Source: CALCHA01 sp035548175
GTDB lineage: Bacteria; Planctomycetota; Phycisphaerae; WQYP01
DNA: 64,000 nucleotides
Assembly (NCBI GenBank): GCA_035548175.1
Contig: DASZTO010000027.1
Span: 1-64,000 of the forward strand
Direction of reading: 5' to 3'
Shown here: positions 33,147-41,016 of the stretch, piece by piece
How positions within the stretch are numbered: the first letter of the stretch is position 1
How the letters are laid out: each line of letters opens with the position of its first letter
Program-made: the position numbers and the translations under genes
Notes under the pieces: model-generated
Told to the model about the DNA's origin: nothing
The model's database searches: none
The model's input: the letters and a program-made list of their open reading frames with translations, nothing else

Positions 33147-35984
33147 TCATTCCGGCGTCTTGATGGTCAGCGGCACCAGCTTCACCGGCTCGAGCAATCC
33201 CGCCGGCCGCTCCGGATATTCCGCCGCGTTCATCGGAACATAGTCGCCCGCGGTGCCATGCTTGATGTTCACGACGTTGATGTCTTTGTAAATTTTCCAC
33301 ACCACGCCGCGCTGATCGAAATCGCGAATGCGGTTCTGGGCGATGTTGGTCACCTCGATCTGCAGCGAGTTCTGCCCCGGATGCAGCGCCTCGCCCACGC
33401 GCACGCGGAAGGGCGCACACCACAGCGTCCCCAGGAAATGCCCGTTAAGCGTCACCCGCGCCGAATCGCCGACTTTCCCGAGGTCGAGGTAGTAATCCTG
33501 CGCCTTGCTCGAGGGCGCTTCGAACGTCGTGCTGTAGACCGCCGTCCCCGCGAACGACTTGTACGCATCGCCGCGGCCGGTGTAGTCGGAAAGCGTGCTG
33601 GTCGAAAAATCCGCCGGCATCGGTTCCGTCTGGTCCAGCTTCTCCGTGAAATGGACCTTCCAGGTCGACGGGATCGGCTCCGGCGTCCCGGGCTCGACAT
33701 ACTTCCACGCCGGAGCGTTGAGCCTCTCCCCGCCGCTCGTGCGCAAAATGCAGGACTGTCCCGGCGCCAGCTGCAGATAGACCTCCGCCGAATCCTTGCT
33801 GTGCCGAATCGCCGCCCGGCCCGCATATTCCGCCCGCCCCTCGTCGCCGCCGTACAGCGGATTCAGCAGCACCGCGCTGCTCACCCCGGTCGCCAGCGGC
33901 ACCCACCCGTCCACCGCCTTGTCCGAACGGTTCACCAGAAAGTAATCCACGCCGTCGCTGCGGAACCGCCGGGCGAAGCGAATGCCCTGATCCATCATCT
34001 GCTCGCGCCGCACGCCCTCGCCCGCCAGCAGCTCATCGACTTGCGCCGAGTCCCCCGTCGCCACCTTGCCCTCCAGCTGCTGCGTCAGCCCCGCCAGTTC
34101 CTGCCGCCGCGCATCGACATCTTTGAATCCCGGCACATCGCCGGGCATCTTGCCCAAAAACACGATCTTCGCCCCGCCCTTTTGCAGTTCCACCAGCTTG
34201 CGCATCGTCTCCACGGGAAACACCGGCGACTCCGGAATCACGATCGCCTTATACCGGTTCCCACCCAGCAGAATGTCCCCATTTTCCGCCTGCGCCGGCT
34301 CCAGCAGCTTGTCGGAAACCTCATCGTACGCGTAGCCCTTCTGAAACAGCTCCATCGCCGTTTTATAAAACGGGAAAGGCTTCATCCAGTCGCCCGGCGT
34401 CGTGAACTGGTACATCAGCGTCTGCTTCATCGATTCCGCCGACTGCCCGCTTCCCGGTCCATTGGGGGTCAGGTGCTGATCCTGCCAGACCTCATAAAAC
34501 GGCATGTACAGCAGCACATCACTTCCCGGCTTGTTGGCCTGCAGGATGGATTGGCAGCGCGCGATGTAGGCGTTCATCGCATCGATATCATGAAACATGC
34601 CCCCGTTTGGACCGAAATTCACCGCCGCATAAAAGTTGAATCCCGGCCACGCCGCCGATGCCGGAGAATAAGGCGTCCCGTGGAAAAAGATGTGGTTCAC
34701 CCCGGTGATGAACAGGAAATCGGCGGGCGATTTCACATCCGCCAGCGACACCGCGAAATGATCGCCCAGCCACGTGAACGATTCCGAACTCGCCAGCCGT
34801 TTGCCGGTCACATGCGCCGCCGAATTCGCCAGCCGCAGAAAGGGAATGTGCCCCTCTTCGTACAGGTGGAAAATCTCGCACTCGGGGATGTCGGACACCG
34901 CATAGGCGTCGAGAATGTTCGCCGGGCTCCCATGCGCCTGGTTGCGGGTCAACTCCCCGTGCCCGTGCGCCCAATCCACCCATGTCCGCATGTAGGACAG
35001 GTGCAGATCCGAGATCGTCTCGCGGTAGTCGCAGCGCACGCGCGCCACGCGATCCGCCGGACCATCTCCCAGCAGCGCCGGCACTTCGGCGCGCAGGTCA
35101 TAGCCGCGCCGCTTTTGAAATTCCGCGAAGAAATCATCCGTCCAGTTCGCCCCGTAATACTCGAAGGAATCGTGAAACTCCGATCGCGGACGCGGCGCCG
35201 AATATCCCGCCGCCGCAAAAGACTTGTCAAAGAACGCCAGGTAATGCGCCATCGCCTCGGGCGAATAAGGATCCAGCACGTTTCCTTCACCGCCGGGCGC
35301 CGATCGCTTCACCTGCTGTATCGCATCCTGCTGCGCCAGGACGTACACCGTGTAAGAACCCGACGCCGGCGCCGTCCAATCCACCTTGCCGTCGTGATAG
35401 CTCGCCGTGATGTCCGTCACCGTGCCGTCCGGAGCCACCGAGCACACGTACTGCACCGTACCCCTGGGCATGTCCCCGGTGACGCCCTGCCCCGCGCCCA
35501 CCGAAAACTTCTTCCACTGCAGCGCTGAGGACGCATCGCTCGAGGGAACCATCGGCCCGCCGAACGGCCAGCCCGTCCCCGTCGTCAGGTCCACCCCCAT
35601 GCCCAGGCGCTTGCCCTCCTCGGTCGTGTGCGCCAGCATGTCCACCCACTTGGGCGACAGAAACTGGATGTCGTTCGCTTCGTTGCCCTTCACGCCATAG
35701 ATCGGGCAGATCTCCACGCCGCCCTCGCCGGCCTTTTGAAACAGCCCCAGTTGCCGCGTGATCTCCGCCGGCGAGACCGCGCTGCCCATCCACCACCAGC
35801 GCGTCCAGGGCTTGTTGGTCTCGGTGATCGCCGGCCACGCCAGCGGATTGGCCGCCAAACCCTCCGGCATGATCGCCGTCTTCGCCTTCGCCGCGCTGTC
35901 CCCCGGCCGCGTCGCCGAACACGCTCCAAACGCCGCGGCAGCCAGAACCATCGATGCGGTGAGAAACGACAGGCGTGGCGACAT
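33147..35984 (-). CDS. GH106-like alpha-L-rhamnosidase lipoprotein
   Basis: The 945-residue protein has a lipoprotein signal (AAAAFGACSAT, Cys at about residue 22) and a catalytic region like family GH106: KPWTRWWWMGSAVSPAEI, GGVEICPIYGVKGNE, VDLTTGTGWPFGGPMV. The C-terminal 200 residues form beta-sandwich domains with YLDLGKVGDSARVTLNGHFL and GTLWCAPFRVRVGEALHPG, as in related enzymes. It should be exported and lipid-anchored, removing terminal rhamnose from plant or algal polysaccharide. The start has GGAGG five bases upstream. The three BMC-P genes about 3 kb away may relate if rhamnose is catabolised, but that is inference. Confidence 0.85.
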   Translation of the reverse strand: MSPRLSFLTASMVLAAAAFGACSATRPGDSAAKAKTAIMPEGLAANPLAWPAITETNKPWTRWWWMGSAVSPAEITRQLGLFQKAGEGGVEICPIYGVKGNEANDIQFLSPKWVDMLAHTTEEGKRLGMGVDLTTGTGWPFGGPMVPSSDASSALQWKKFSVGAGQGVTGDMPRGTVQYVCSVAPDGTVTDITASYHDGKVDWTAPASGSYTVYVLAQQDAIQQVKRSAPGGEGNVLDPYSPEAMAHYLAFFDKSFAAAGYSAPRPRSEFHDSFEYYGANWTDDFFAEFQKRRGYDLRAEVPALLGDGPADRVARVRCDYRETISDLHLSYMRTWVDWAHGHGELTRNQAHGSPANILDAYAVSDIPECEIFHLYEEGHIPFLRLANSAAHVTGKRLASSESFTWLGDHFAVSLADVKSPADFLFITGVNHIFFHGTPYSPASAAWPGFNFYAAVNFGPNGGMFHDIDAMNAYIARCQSILQANKPGSDVLLYMPFYEVWQDQHLTPNGPGSGQSAESMKQTLMYQFTTPGDWMKPFPFYKTAMELFQKGYAYDEVSDKLLEPAQAENGDILLGGNRYKAIVIPESPVFPVETMRKLVELQKGGAKIVFLGKMPGDVPGFKDVDARRQELAGLTQQLEGKVATGDSAQVDELLAGEGVRREQMMDQGIRFARRFRSDGVDYFLVNRSDKAVDGWVPLATGVSSAVLLNPLYGGDEGRAEYAGRAAIRHSKDSAEVYLQLAPGQSCILRTSGGERLNAPAWKYVEPGTPEPIPSTWKVHFTEKLDQTEPMPADFSTSTLSDYTGRGDAYKSFAGTAVYSTTFEAPSSKAQDYYLDLGKVGDSARVTLNGHFLGTLWCAPFRVRVGEALHPGQNSLQIEVTNIAQNRIRDFDQRGVVWKIYKDINVVNIKHGTAGDYVPMNAAEYPERPAGLLEPVKLVPLTIKTPE

Positions 35985-36095
35985 GGCGGCCTCCAGAATA
36001 TCGAGCGGGTGTCACCGGAAATGACGAGCCCGAAGTATAGCCGCGTTCCCGCTTTTTGCATGCCCACCCAAGCTTCCTTCGCTTCGGGCACCCGT

Positions 36096-36101
36096 TATAA
36101 T
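36096..36101 (+). promoter_or_regulatory. Candidate -10 box upstream of the SDR gene
   Basis: A perfect TATAAT lies in the 224-bp divergent spacer between the GH106-like and SDR genes, 108 bases before the SDR start. The hexamer 17 bases upstream is a poor -35. The spacer shows no other feature. Confidence 0.3.
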
Positions 36102-36208
36102 CCCGGCGTCACCTTGGGAGTGCGCATGATCTTCCCCGCCGCGCCCCCGGGAATCGCTGTCGCGCTTCCCGCCGGCTGTTTCTCACGCCCCTTCGGATTT
36201 GTTCTGCG

Positions 36209-37045
36209 ATGACGCGCGCTTCCCCCGCCTCTTCCCCCAAAACCGTGGTCATCACCGGGGCCTCCTCCGGCATCGGCGCCGCCACCGCCCTCGCCCTGGC
36301 GCGCCGCGGCATGAATCTCGTCCTGGGCGCACGACGCATCGACCGCCTCAATGCTGTCGCCGATCAATGCCGCGCCGCTTCTCCCGCCGTCTCCGTGCTC
36401 GCCCACGCCTGTGATGTCGCCTGCCGCCGCCAAGTCGACGCCCTCATCGCCGCCGCCGTCCAGCAATTCGGCCGCGTCGACGTCGTGATCGCCAACGCCG
36501 GTTACGGGCTGCTGGCCAAAATCCACGAAACCACAGAGGAGCAGTTCGACGATCTCGTCGCCACCAACGTCAAGGGCACCTGGTACGCCATGCAGGCGGC
36601 GGCCAATGTCATGCTCCAGCAGGAACCCATCGGCAACGGACGCAACAGCCGCGGGCACATCATCGCCATTTCGTCTGGCGCGGGCCGCCGGGGCTTGCCG
36701 CTCTACGGCGTATACTCCATGACCAAGGCCGCGCAGCTGTCCCTCGCCGAAGCCATGCGCGTGGAGATGCGGGACAAAGGCATTTACGTATCAACCGTGC
36801 ACCCGCTCACCACCGCCACCGAGTTCTTCGACGTCGCCTCTGAAAAAAGCCGCATCCGCTCCTCGGGCGTCGGCAAAGTGCAAACCGCCGAAGCCGTCGC
36901 CGGGAAAATCGCCAGGCTGATCAAAAAGCCCCGTCCCGAGTTGTGGCCCGCCCCCTTCTCCCGCCTCGCGCTCTCGATGGCCGTCTTCTTCCCCCGCCTT
37001 GCGGACAACGGCGTCGCCAAAACCATGCCTCGCCGCACCCGCTGA
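36209..37045 (+). CDS. Short-chain dehydrogenase/reductase
   Basis: The 278-residue classical SDR has the cofactor motif VVITGASSGIGAATALAL, the NAG strand VIANAGYGLLA, the serine in IIAISSGAGRRG and the catalytic YSMTK (Y-x3-K). The C-terminal segment contains VHPLTTATEFFDVASEKSR. Basic residues after the first strand (GARRIDR) suggest NADP preference. Substrate is unknown. It faces the HD-GYP gene convergently, 22 bases apart. Confidence 0.88.
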   Translation: MTRASPASSPKTVVITGASSGIGAATALALARRGMNLVLGARRIDRLNAVADQCRAASPAVSVLAHACDVACRRQVDALIAAAVQQFGRVDVVIANAGYGLLAKIHETTEEQFDDLVATNVKGTWYAMQAAANVMLQQEPIGNGRNSRGHIIAISSGAGRRGLPLYGVYSMTKAAQLSLAEAMRVEMRDKGIYVSTVHPLTTATEFFDVASEKSRIRSSGVGKVQTAEAVAGKIARLIKKPRPELWPAPFSRLALSMAVFFPRLADNGVAKTMPRRTR

Positions 37046-37067
37046 CAACCTCCCGCCGCCCCCGCCG

Positions 37068-38309
37068 TCACGGATACGCCGCTTCCAGCAGATCCTCGAA
37101 AGCCGCTCCCTCCGCCCGGTCTTCCGCCGGGGGCGCCGCTTCGCGCAGGAATCCCAGATCCTCTCCCTGATACGATCCCAGACGCAGGTCATTCCCTTCG
37201 CCGATCGTCAGCGGGCCGCTCACTTCCTTCGCCGGAAACGCCTGCCCGGCCGCGTCGAACGCCACCAGCACCACCGGCTGAAACGCGTTCTTGCGGTTGT
37301 ACTTCACCACCACCGCATACCGGCCATCCGCCAGGCGCACCCGCGCCCCCACCGGAAACGGCTGAATCACCGTGCCAAACACCTTCATCAGCACCGGATC
37401 GTAACACTTGCGGAACGGTCCGGCGGACATCTCCCAGAGCGCCCGCGCGGCGCTCTTGGCCCGGCCATACATCTTGTTCGAGGTCGCCGCATCGAACGCG
37501 TCGCAAATCCGCGCGATCCGCACGAACACGTGCAGCGACGGGCCCGGACGCCGGTGCGGATAGCCGGTGCCGTCGAAGTTCTCGTGATGCCCGCGCACGA
37601 TCATTTTCGCCGCCGCGGGCAGCGAATCCGGCAGCATGTCCGCACCCACCAGCGGATGGTTGAATATGGCCTCCCGATCCTCCGCCGTCAGCACATAGCC
37701 CGGCTTGAACACGTGCGCCAGCGGGGCCATCGCCACATCCATCAGCATCGCCCCCAGCCCGAGCGGCAGCAGATCCATCGCGACCGAGGGCGACAGCGAG
37801 CTGGCGTTCGTCTGGCGCTGGCGTTCGCGCACGATGTAATCCCGCACCGCCGATCCCAGCACCATCGCCAGGTAGAACACGTTGCCGGCATGTTCGGCCA
37901 GATAGCCGCCCGAATCGTTCTGCCGATCGAGCAGCGCGGCCGATACGGGATTGCTCTTGAGAAAATCGATCACCGACTCCACGGAGCTGCGCAGCTTCGA
38001 GAAATCGACCGTCTGGAGATCCGTGTGCTCGGTCAGCTTCTGGTGGACGTGAGCGACTTTTTCGGTGATCTGCTGCGTGACCGTTGCCGCCGCGTCGCGC
38101 TCCCGGCCGTCATCTTCAAACGCCGCGAGCGAATCCAGCGCCGGCGCTCCCACGCGCAGAAGCACGTCGGGATATTTGCGCTGCAGCGTGGCCACGTCGT
38201 CGGCCGTCAACGTCTTGCCGCCCGGAAGCATCACGCGGCCGCGAAATACAAAAGCCTCCGACAGCCGCATCCCGGGTTCGGCTTCAAGGCTGGAAACAAG
38301 CAGCGGCAT
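37068..38309 (-). CDS. HD-GYP-like protein with a degenerate HD motif
   Basis: The 413-residue protein aligns with HD-GYP domains, which hydrolyse cyclic di-GMP. The first His lies in GGYLAEHAGNVFYLAMVLG. The expected HD pair in a LLHDIGK-type motif reads AMLMDVAMAP, so the histidine is replaced by Met, while IVRGHHENFDGTGYPHRR keeps the HHExxDGxGYP signature. The loss suggests altered or no catalysis and possibly a c-di-GMP-responsive binding role. An N-terminal 130-residue region has no clear domain; the C-terminal part has VRLADGRYAVVVKYNRKNAF, a small beta domain. AGGA lies eight bases before the ATG. Confidence 0.82.
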   Translation of the reverse strand: MPLLVSSLEAEPGMRLSEAFVFRGRVMLPGGKTLTADDVATLQRKYPDVLLRVGAPALDSLAAFEDDGRERDAAATVTQQITEKVAHVHQKLTEHTDLQTVDFSKLRSSVESVIDFLKSNPVSAALLDRQNDSGGYLAEHAGNVFYLAMVLGSAVRDYIVRERQRQTNASSLSPSVAMDLLPLGLGAMLMDVAMAPLAHVFKPGYVLTAEDREAIFNHPLVGADMLPDSLPAAAKMIVRGHHENFDGTGYPHRRPGPSLHVFVRIARICDAFDAATSNKMYGRAKSAARALWEMSAGPFRKCYDPVLMKVFGTVIQPFPVGARVRLADGRYAVVVKYNRKNAFQPVVLVAFDAAGQAFPAKEVSGPLTIGEGNDLRLGSYQGEDLGFLREAAPPAEDRAEGAAFEDLLEAAYP

Positions 38310-38483
38310 CGAAGAGGTCCTGTAAGTGTGCGTCGATTCTTGACATCGGCGCGCAATCCTCAGGCATTAACAATTCTTTCACGACACCTCCCTCCGCATT
38401 TTGCGCACGACCTCGCTTGCTCCCGGCAACCAACGGCATTATCACCCCTCTTGAGGCATCTCCCCTTCTCAGGAGTCCAGGCC

Positions 38484-38876
38484 ATGGCTGCTGCTCGTCC
38501 CATAACCCGCCGCGCGTCAATCTGCGCAATCTTTGCCGCTCTCGCCTGCGCCGCCTGCCAGCATATCAAGGGCGTCGTTCTCGACGCCCGCGAACACCCC
38601 CTGCCCTCCGCCGTCCTCTCCGTCGGCCGGCCTGACGCCATCGCCGTCTACGCCACCCACCACGTCGATGCCTTCGGCCGCTTCGACTTCCAGCTCTCCT
38701 CCCTCGACGACACCAACCTCTATGTCTACGACCAGCACGACCCCACCTCCACCCTCCGACATCTCGATCCCGGTGAGCTCAACGATCACATGCGCATCAT
38801 CCTGCCCAGCGGCCAACCGGGAACCGGCGAAATCAACGACGACATGATGACCATCCCGCCCGGCGCCAACCCGTAG
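38484..38876 (+). CDS. Small lipoprotein with a carboxypeptidase-regulatory-like domain
   Basis: The 130-residue protein has a lipoprotein signal: ITRRASICAIFAALACAAC, with Cys26 as lipid site. The mature part starts with GVVLDAREHPLPSAVLSVG and continues with HHVDAFGRFDFQLSSLDD, the pattern of carboxypeptidase regulatory-like (Ig-type) domains found in many surface proteins. AGGAG lies eight bases upstream of the ATG at 38484. It precedes the BMC-P genes by 100 bases on the same strand but shows no functional link. Confidence 0.75.
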   Translation: MAAARPITRRASICAIFAALACAACQHIKGVVLDAREHPLPSAVLSVGRPDAIAVYATHHVDAFGRFDFQLSSLDDTNLYVYDQHDPTSTLRHLDPGELNDHMRIILPSGQPGTGEINDDMMTIPPGANP

Positions 38877-38976
38877 TCTTTCCCCCAGCCCTTCCCCGCC
38901 GCCCCCGCCCCCGTTTGGCTCCCGTCCCCGCCTGTGCCATAATGCCCCCTCCTGCCCCCCCCGCTTGGAGTCGTTC

Positions 38977-39276
38977 ATGATCATCGCCAAGGTCCTCGGC
39001 ACCGTCGTCGCCACCGTCAAAGACGCCGGTTTCGAAGGCAAAAAGCTCGTCGTCGTCCACGCCCACGTCATCAAGGACGGACAGCTCGTCCCCGGCAACA
39101 CCATGATCGTCGCCAATGACGACCTGGGCGCCCGCGAAGGTGATTTCGTCGCCGTCTCCCAGGGCTCCTCCGCACGCATGGCCCCTTCCATGAAAGGCAC
39201 CGCCACCGACGCCGTCGTCGTCGCCCTCATCGACCGCATCGACGCCCACGGCCAACCCATTTTCCGAAAGGAGTAA
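38977..39276 (+). CDS. EutN/CcmL-type microcompartment pentamer protein (BMC-P), copy 1
   Basis: The 99-residue protein is a BMC-P vertex protein of the EutN/CcmL family: MIIAKVLGTVVATVKDAGF at the N-terminus, KLVVVHAHVIKDGQ, and AREGDFVAVSQGSSARM, the loop lining the pentamer pore. The C-terminus TDAVVVALIDRIDAHGQ ends the fold. BMC-P pentamers cap the vertices of protein shells. TTGGAG precedes the ATG. Two further BMC-P genes follow at once, but no BMC-H hexamer gene is visible in the window. Confidence 0.92.
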   Translation: MIIAKVLGTVVATVKDAGFEGKKLVVVHAHVIKDGQLVPGNTMIVANDDLGAREGDFVAVSQGSSARMAPSMKGTATDAVVVALIDRIDAHGQPIFRKE

Positions 39277-39348
39277 GTGGTCCGTCGCGAGTAGTCAGCG
39301 GGCAGTCTCCTTTCTGACCACTGACCACTCAGAACTGACCGCTCCGTT

Positions 39349-39645
39349 ATGTGGATCGGCATCGTTCAAGGCTCCGTCACCGCCACCATCAAGCACCCCT
39401 CCATGCGCAAGGGCACCATGCTGATCGTCCAGCCCATCAACCCCGCCACGCTCCAACCCGAGGGCATTCCCCAGGTGGCCGTGGATATCCTGGGCGCCGG
39501 CGCCGGCCAGCGCGTCCTCCTGACCGGCGACGGCGCCGGCACCGCCGCCATGCTGGGCGCCGGCAAAGACTGCCCCGTCCGCCTCGCCGTCGGCGCCATC
39601 CTCACCGACACCAGCCTCCACCTCGCCCCCTCCCCAGCTTCTTAA
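39349..39645 (+). CDS. EutN/CcmL-type microcompartment pentamer protein (BMC-P), copy 2
   Basis: The 98-residue protein shows the same fold: MWIGIVQGSVTATIKHPSM, then MLIVQPINPATLQPEG, AVDILGAGAGQRVLLTG and CPVRLAVGAILTDTSLH. It differs enough from copies 1 and 3 to be an old paralogue rather than a recent duplicate, as in planctomycete loci for fucose/rhamnose breakdown, which I recall carry three BMC-P genes. The 72-bp spacer before it holds a TGACCACTGACCACT direct repeat and no clear ribosome site. Confidence 0.92.
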   Translation: MWIGIVQGSVTATIKHPSMRKGTMLIVQPINPATLQPEGIPQVAVDILGAGAGQRVLLTGDGAGTAAMLGAGKDCPVRLAVGAILTDTSLHLAPSPAS

Positions 39646-39694
39646 ATTCCTCCTTCTTCATTCTTGATTCTTGATTCTTGCTTCTCGGACCGCC

Positions 39695-39964
39695 ATGTAT
39701 CTCGCCCAAGTCATCGGCCACGTCGAAGCCCGCGTCCGTCTCCCGGGCTTCCAGTCCCAGCGTCTCTGGTTGCTCCAGCCGCTGGACTTCCACAAGCAGC
39801 CCGTGCGCTGGGTGGTGATCGCCTGCGACTGCACCAACGCCGCCGCCATGGGCGCTTACGTCACCTACGTCGAGGGCCGCGAAGCCGCCAATCCCTTCGA
39901 GCCCCCGATCCCCGTCGACGCCTGCATCACCGCCCTCGTCGATTCCTTCGACTACCACCCGTGA
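39695..39964 (+). CDS. EutN/CcmL-type microcompartment pentamer protein (BMC-P), copy 3
   Basis: The 89-residue protein starts MYLAQVIGHVEARVRLPGF, followed by LWLLQPLDFHKQPVRW, VIACDCTNAAAMGAYVTYVE and PVDACITALVDSFDYHP. The pore loop differs from the usual GSSAR. The spacer before it contains 9-nt direct repeats (TTCTTGATT, three times). The frame begins at 39671, but MYLAQ at 39695 matches the family N-terminus. Confidence 0.9.
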   Translation: MYLAQVIGHVEARVRLPGFQSQRLWLLQPLDFHKQPVRWVVIACDCTNAAAMGAYVTYVEGREAANPFEPPIPVDACITALVDSFDYHP

Positions 39965-40121
39965 CCTTGCCTGGCGACGCACGGCCTCGACGTGCCTGCC
40001 AAAATGTCCCGCGCCTCAACGCCTGCCCCCCCTAAACTCGAACCTCGCAAAAAAATCGCGCGCGCCCCTCCCCCATCTGTCGTTATCTTGGACAGTGGAG
40101 GCACACGGGCGCGGAGATGGG

Positions 40122-40694
40122 ATGAATCTGGAACTGGCCACCCTGGTCCAACAGGCCCGAGCCGGCGACCACGCCGCGTTTGAACGCCTGCTCCGGCGAA
40201 CGGCCCGCCTCGTCTACGCCCACATCGCCGCCTCCGTCCGCGATCGCCACCGCGCCGAAGACCTCACCCAGGAAACCTTCGTCCGCGCATGGAAAGCCAT
40301 CGGCACGCTGGAGGATGCGTCGGGCCTGAATGCGTGGCTGCTGGCGATTGCCCGCAATGTGGTGATTGACGCGGGCAAATCGCGGAACCGCGCCAAGCGC
40401 GGCGGTGCGACGACGGCGCGGGTTGGTGTGCGCGAACAGGCTCTGGAGGTGGCGGATGAAGCGACGAGCGGGCCGCGGGAGATGGCGGAGCGCGCGGAAG
40501 ACCGGGACCGGATTCTGGCGCTGCTCGAAGAGTTGCCCGAGGATTACCGCCGCGTGCTGCGGATGCGTTACCTGGGCGGCGCCGGCTATGAGGACATCCG
40601 TCAGGCGCTGAACCTCTCCGATGGGGCGCTGCGCGGATTGCTGGCGCGCGGCATGGCGATGATTCGGGAGCGGATGGGCGTGCGGAGAGATTAA
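40122..40694 (+). CDS. ECF-type RNA polymerase sigma factor
   Basis: The 190-residue protein has sigma region 2 (HAAFERLLRRTARLVYAHIA, then HRAEDLTQETFVRAWKAI) and region 4 (LEELPEDYRRVLRMRYLGG, then DGALRGLLARGMAMIRERM). It lacks regions 1 and 3, as expected for ECF factors, which direct polymerase to stress or envelope promoters. A GGAG lies five bases before the ATG at 40122. The next gene on the same strand encodes a zinc-finger membrane protein, the usual arrangement of sigma and anti-sigma. Base use changes inside the gene: C-rich up to about 40310, G-rich afterwards. Confidence 0.92.
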   Translation: MNLELATLVQQARAGDHAAFERLLRRTARLVYAHIAASVRDRHRAEDLTQETFVRAWKAIGTLEDASGLNAWLLAIARNVVIDAGKSRNRAKRGGATTARVGVREQALEVADEATSGPREMAERAEDRDRILALLEELPEDYRRVLRMRYLGGAGYEDIRQALNLSDGALRGLLARGMAMIRERMGVRRD

Positions 40695-40702
40695 ACCCGT
40701 TT

Positions 40703-40945
40703 CAAACCACGGAGAGCACGGAGGACACGGAGGAACGACGACGACCCCTCCCCCCCCCCCCGGGACGATGACGTAAATTGGCCACGAAAAGGCACCAAAG
40801 GCACCAAAGGCGCGAAAGTTGGATCCAGGAATTTTGTTGCGGCACGAAGAAGTGGCGCGATGGTAGCACGAAATGAGACCGGACTTTTGAAATCTTTTTA
40901 TAAAGTTTGTGGGAATCTCAGTGTTCTCCGTGTGCTCCGTGGTTT
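40703..40945. repeat. Modular CACGGAG/CACGAAA repeat with inverted ends, between sigma and anti-sigma genes
   Basis: Most of the 322-bp spacer between the sigma gene and its partner is repeat. From left to right: three CACGGAG words (40703-40733), an ACGACGACGAC stretch, a run of 12 C (40750-40761), GACGTAAATTGGCCACGAAAA with CACCAAAGG words (40767-40820), about 100 bases with no feature, then a reverse-oriented arm (CTCCGTGTGCTCCGTGGTT, 40926-40944). The two ends could pair into a long hairpin, which would weaken co-transcription of the two genes. Confidence 0.8.
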
Positions 40946-41016
40946 GTCCTATCTTTCGAAGCCGCTTGTTACGAGCATTTGTCCGGCAGGTTGAATTGCT
41001 GAAATCGGGTGATGCG

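Noticed and set aside
38900..39980. Reading the three small genes as a carboxysome locus
   Set aside because: No RuBisCO, carbonic anhydrase or CsoS/CcmK-like gene is in the window; only EutN/CcmL-type pentamers are present.
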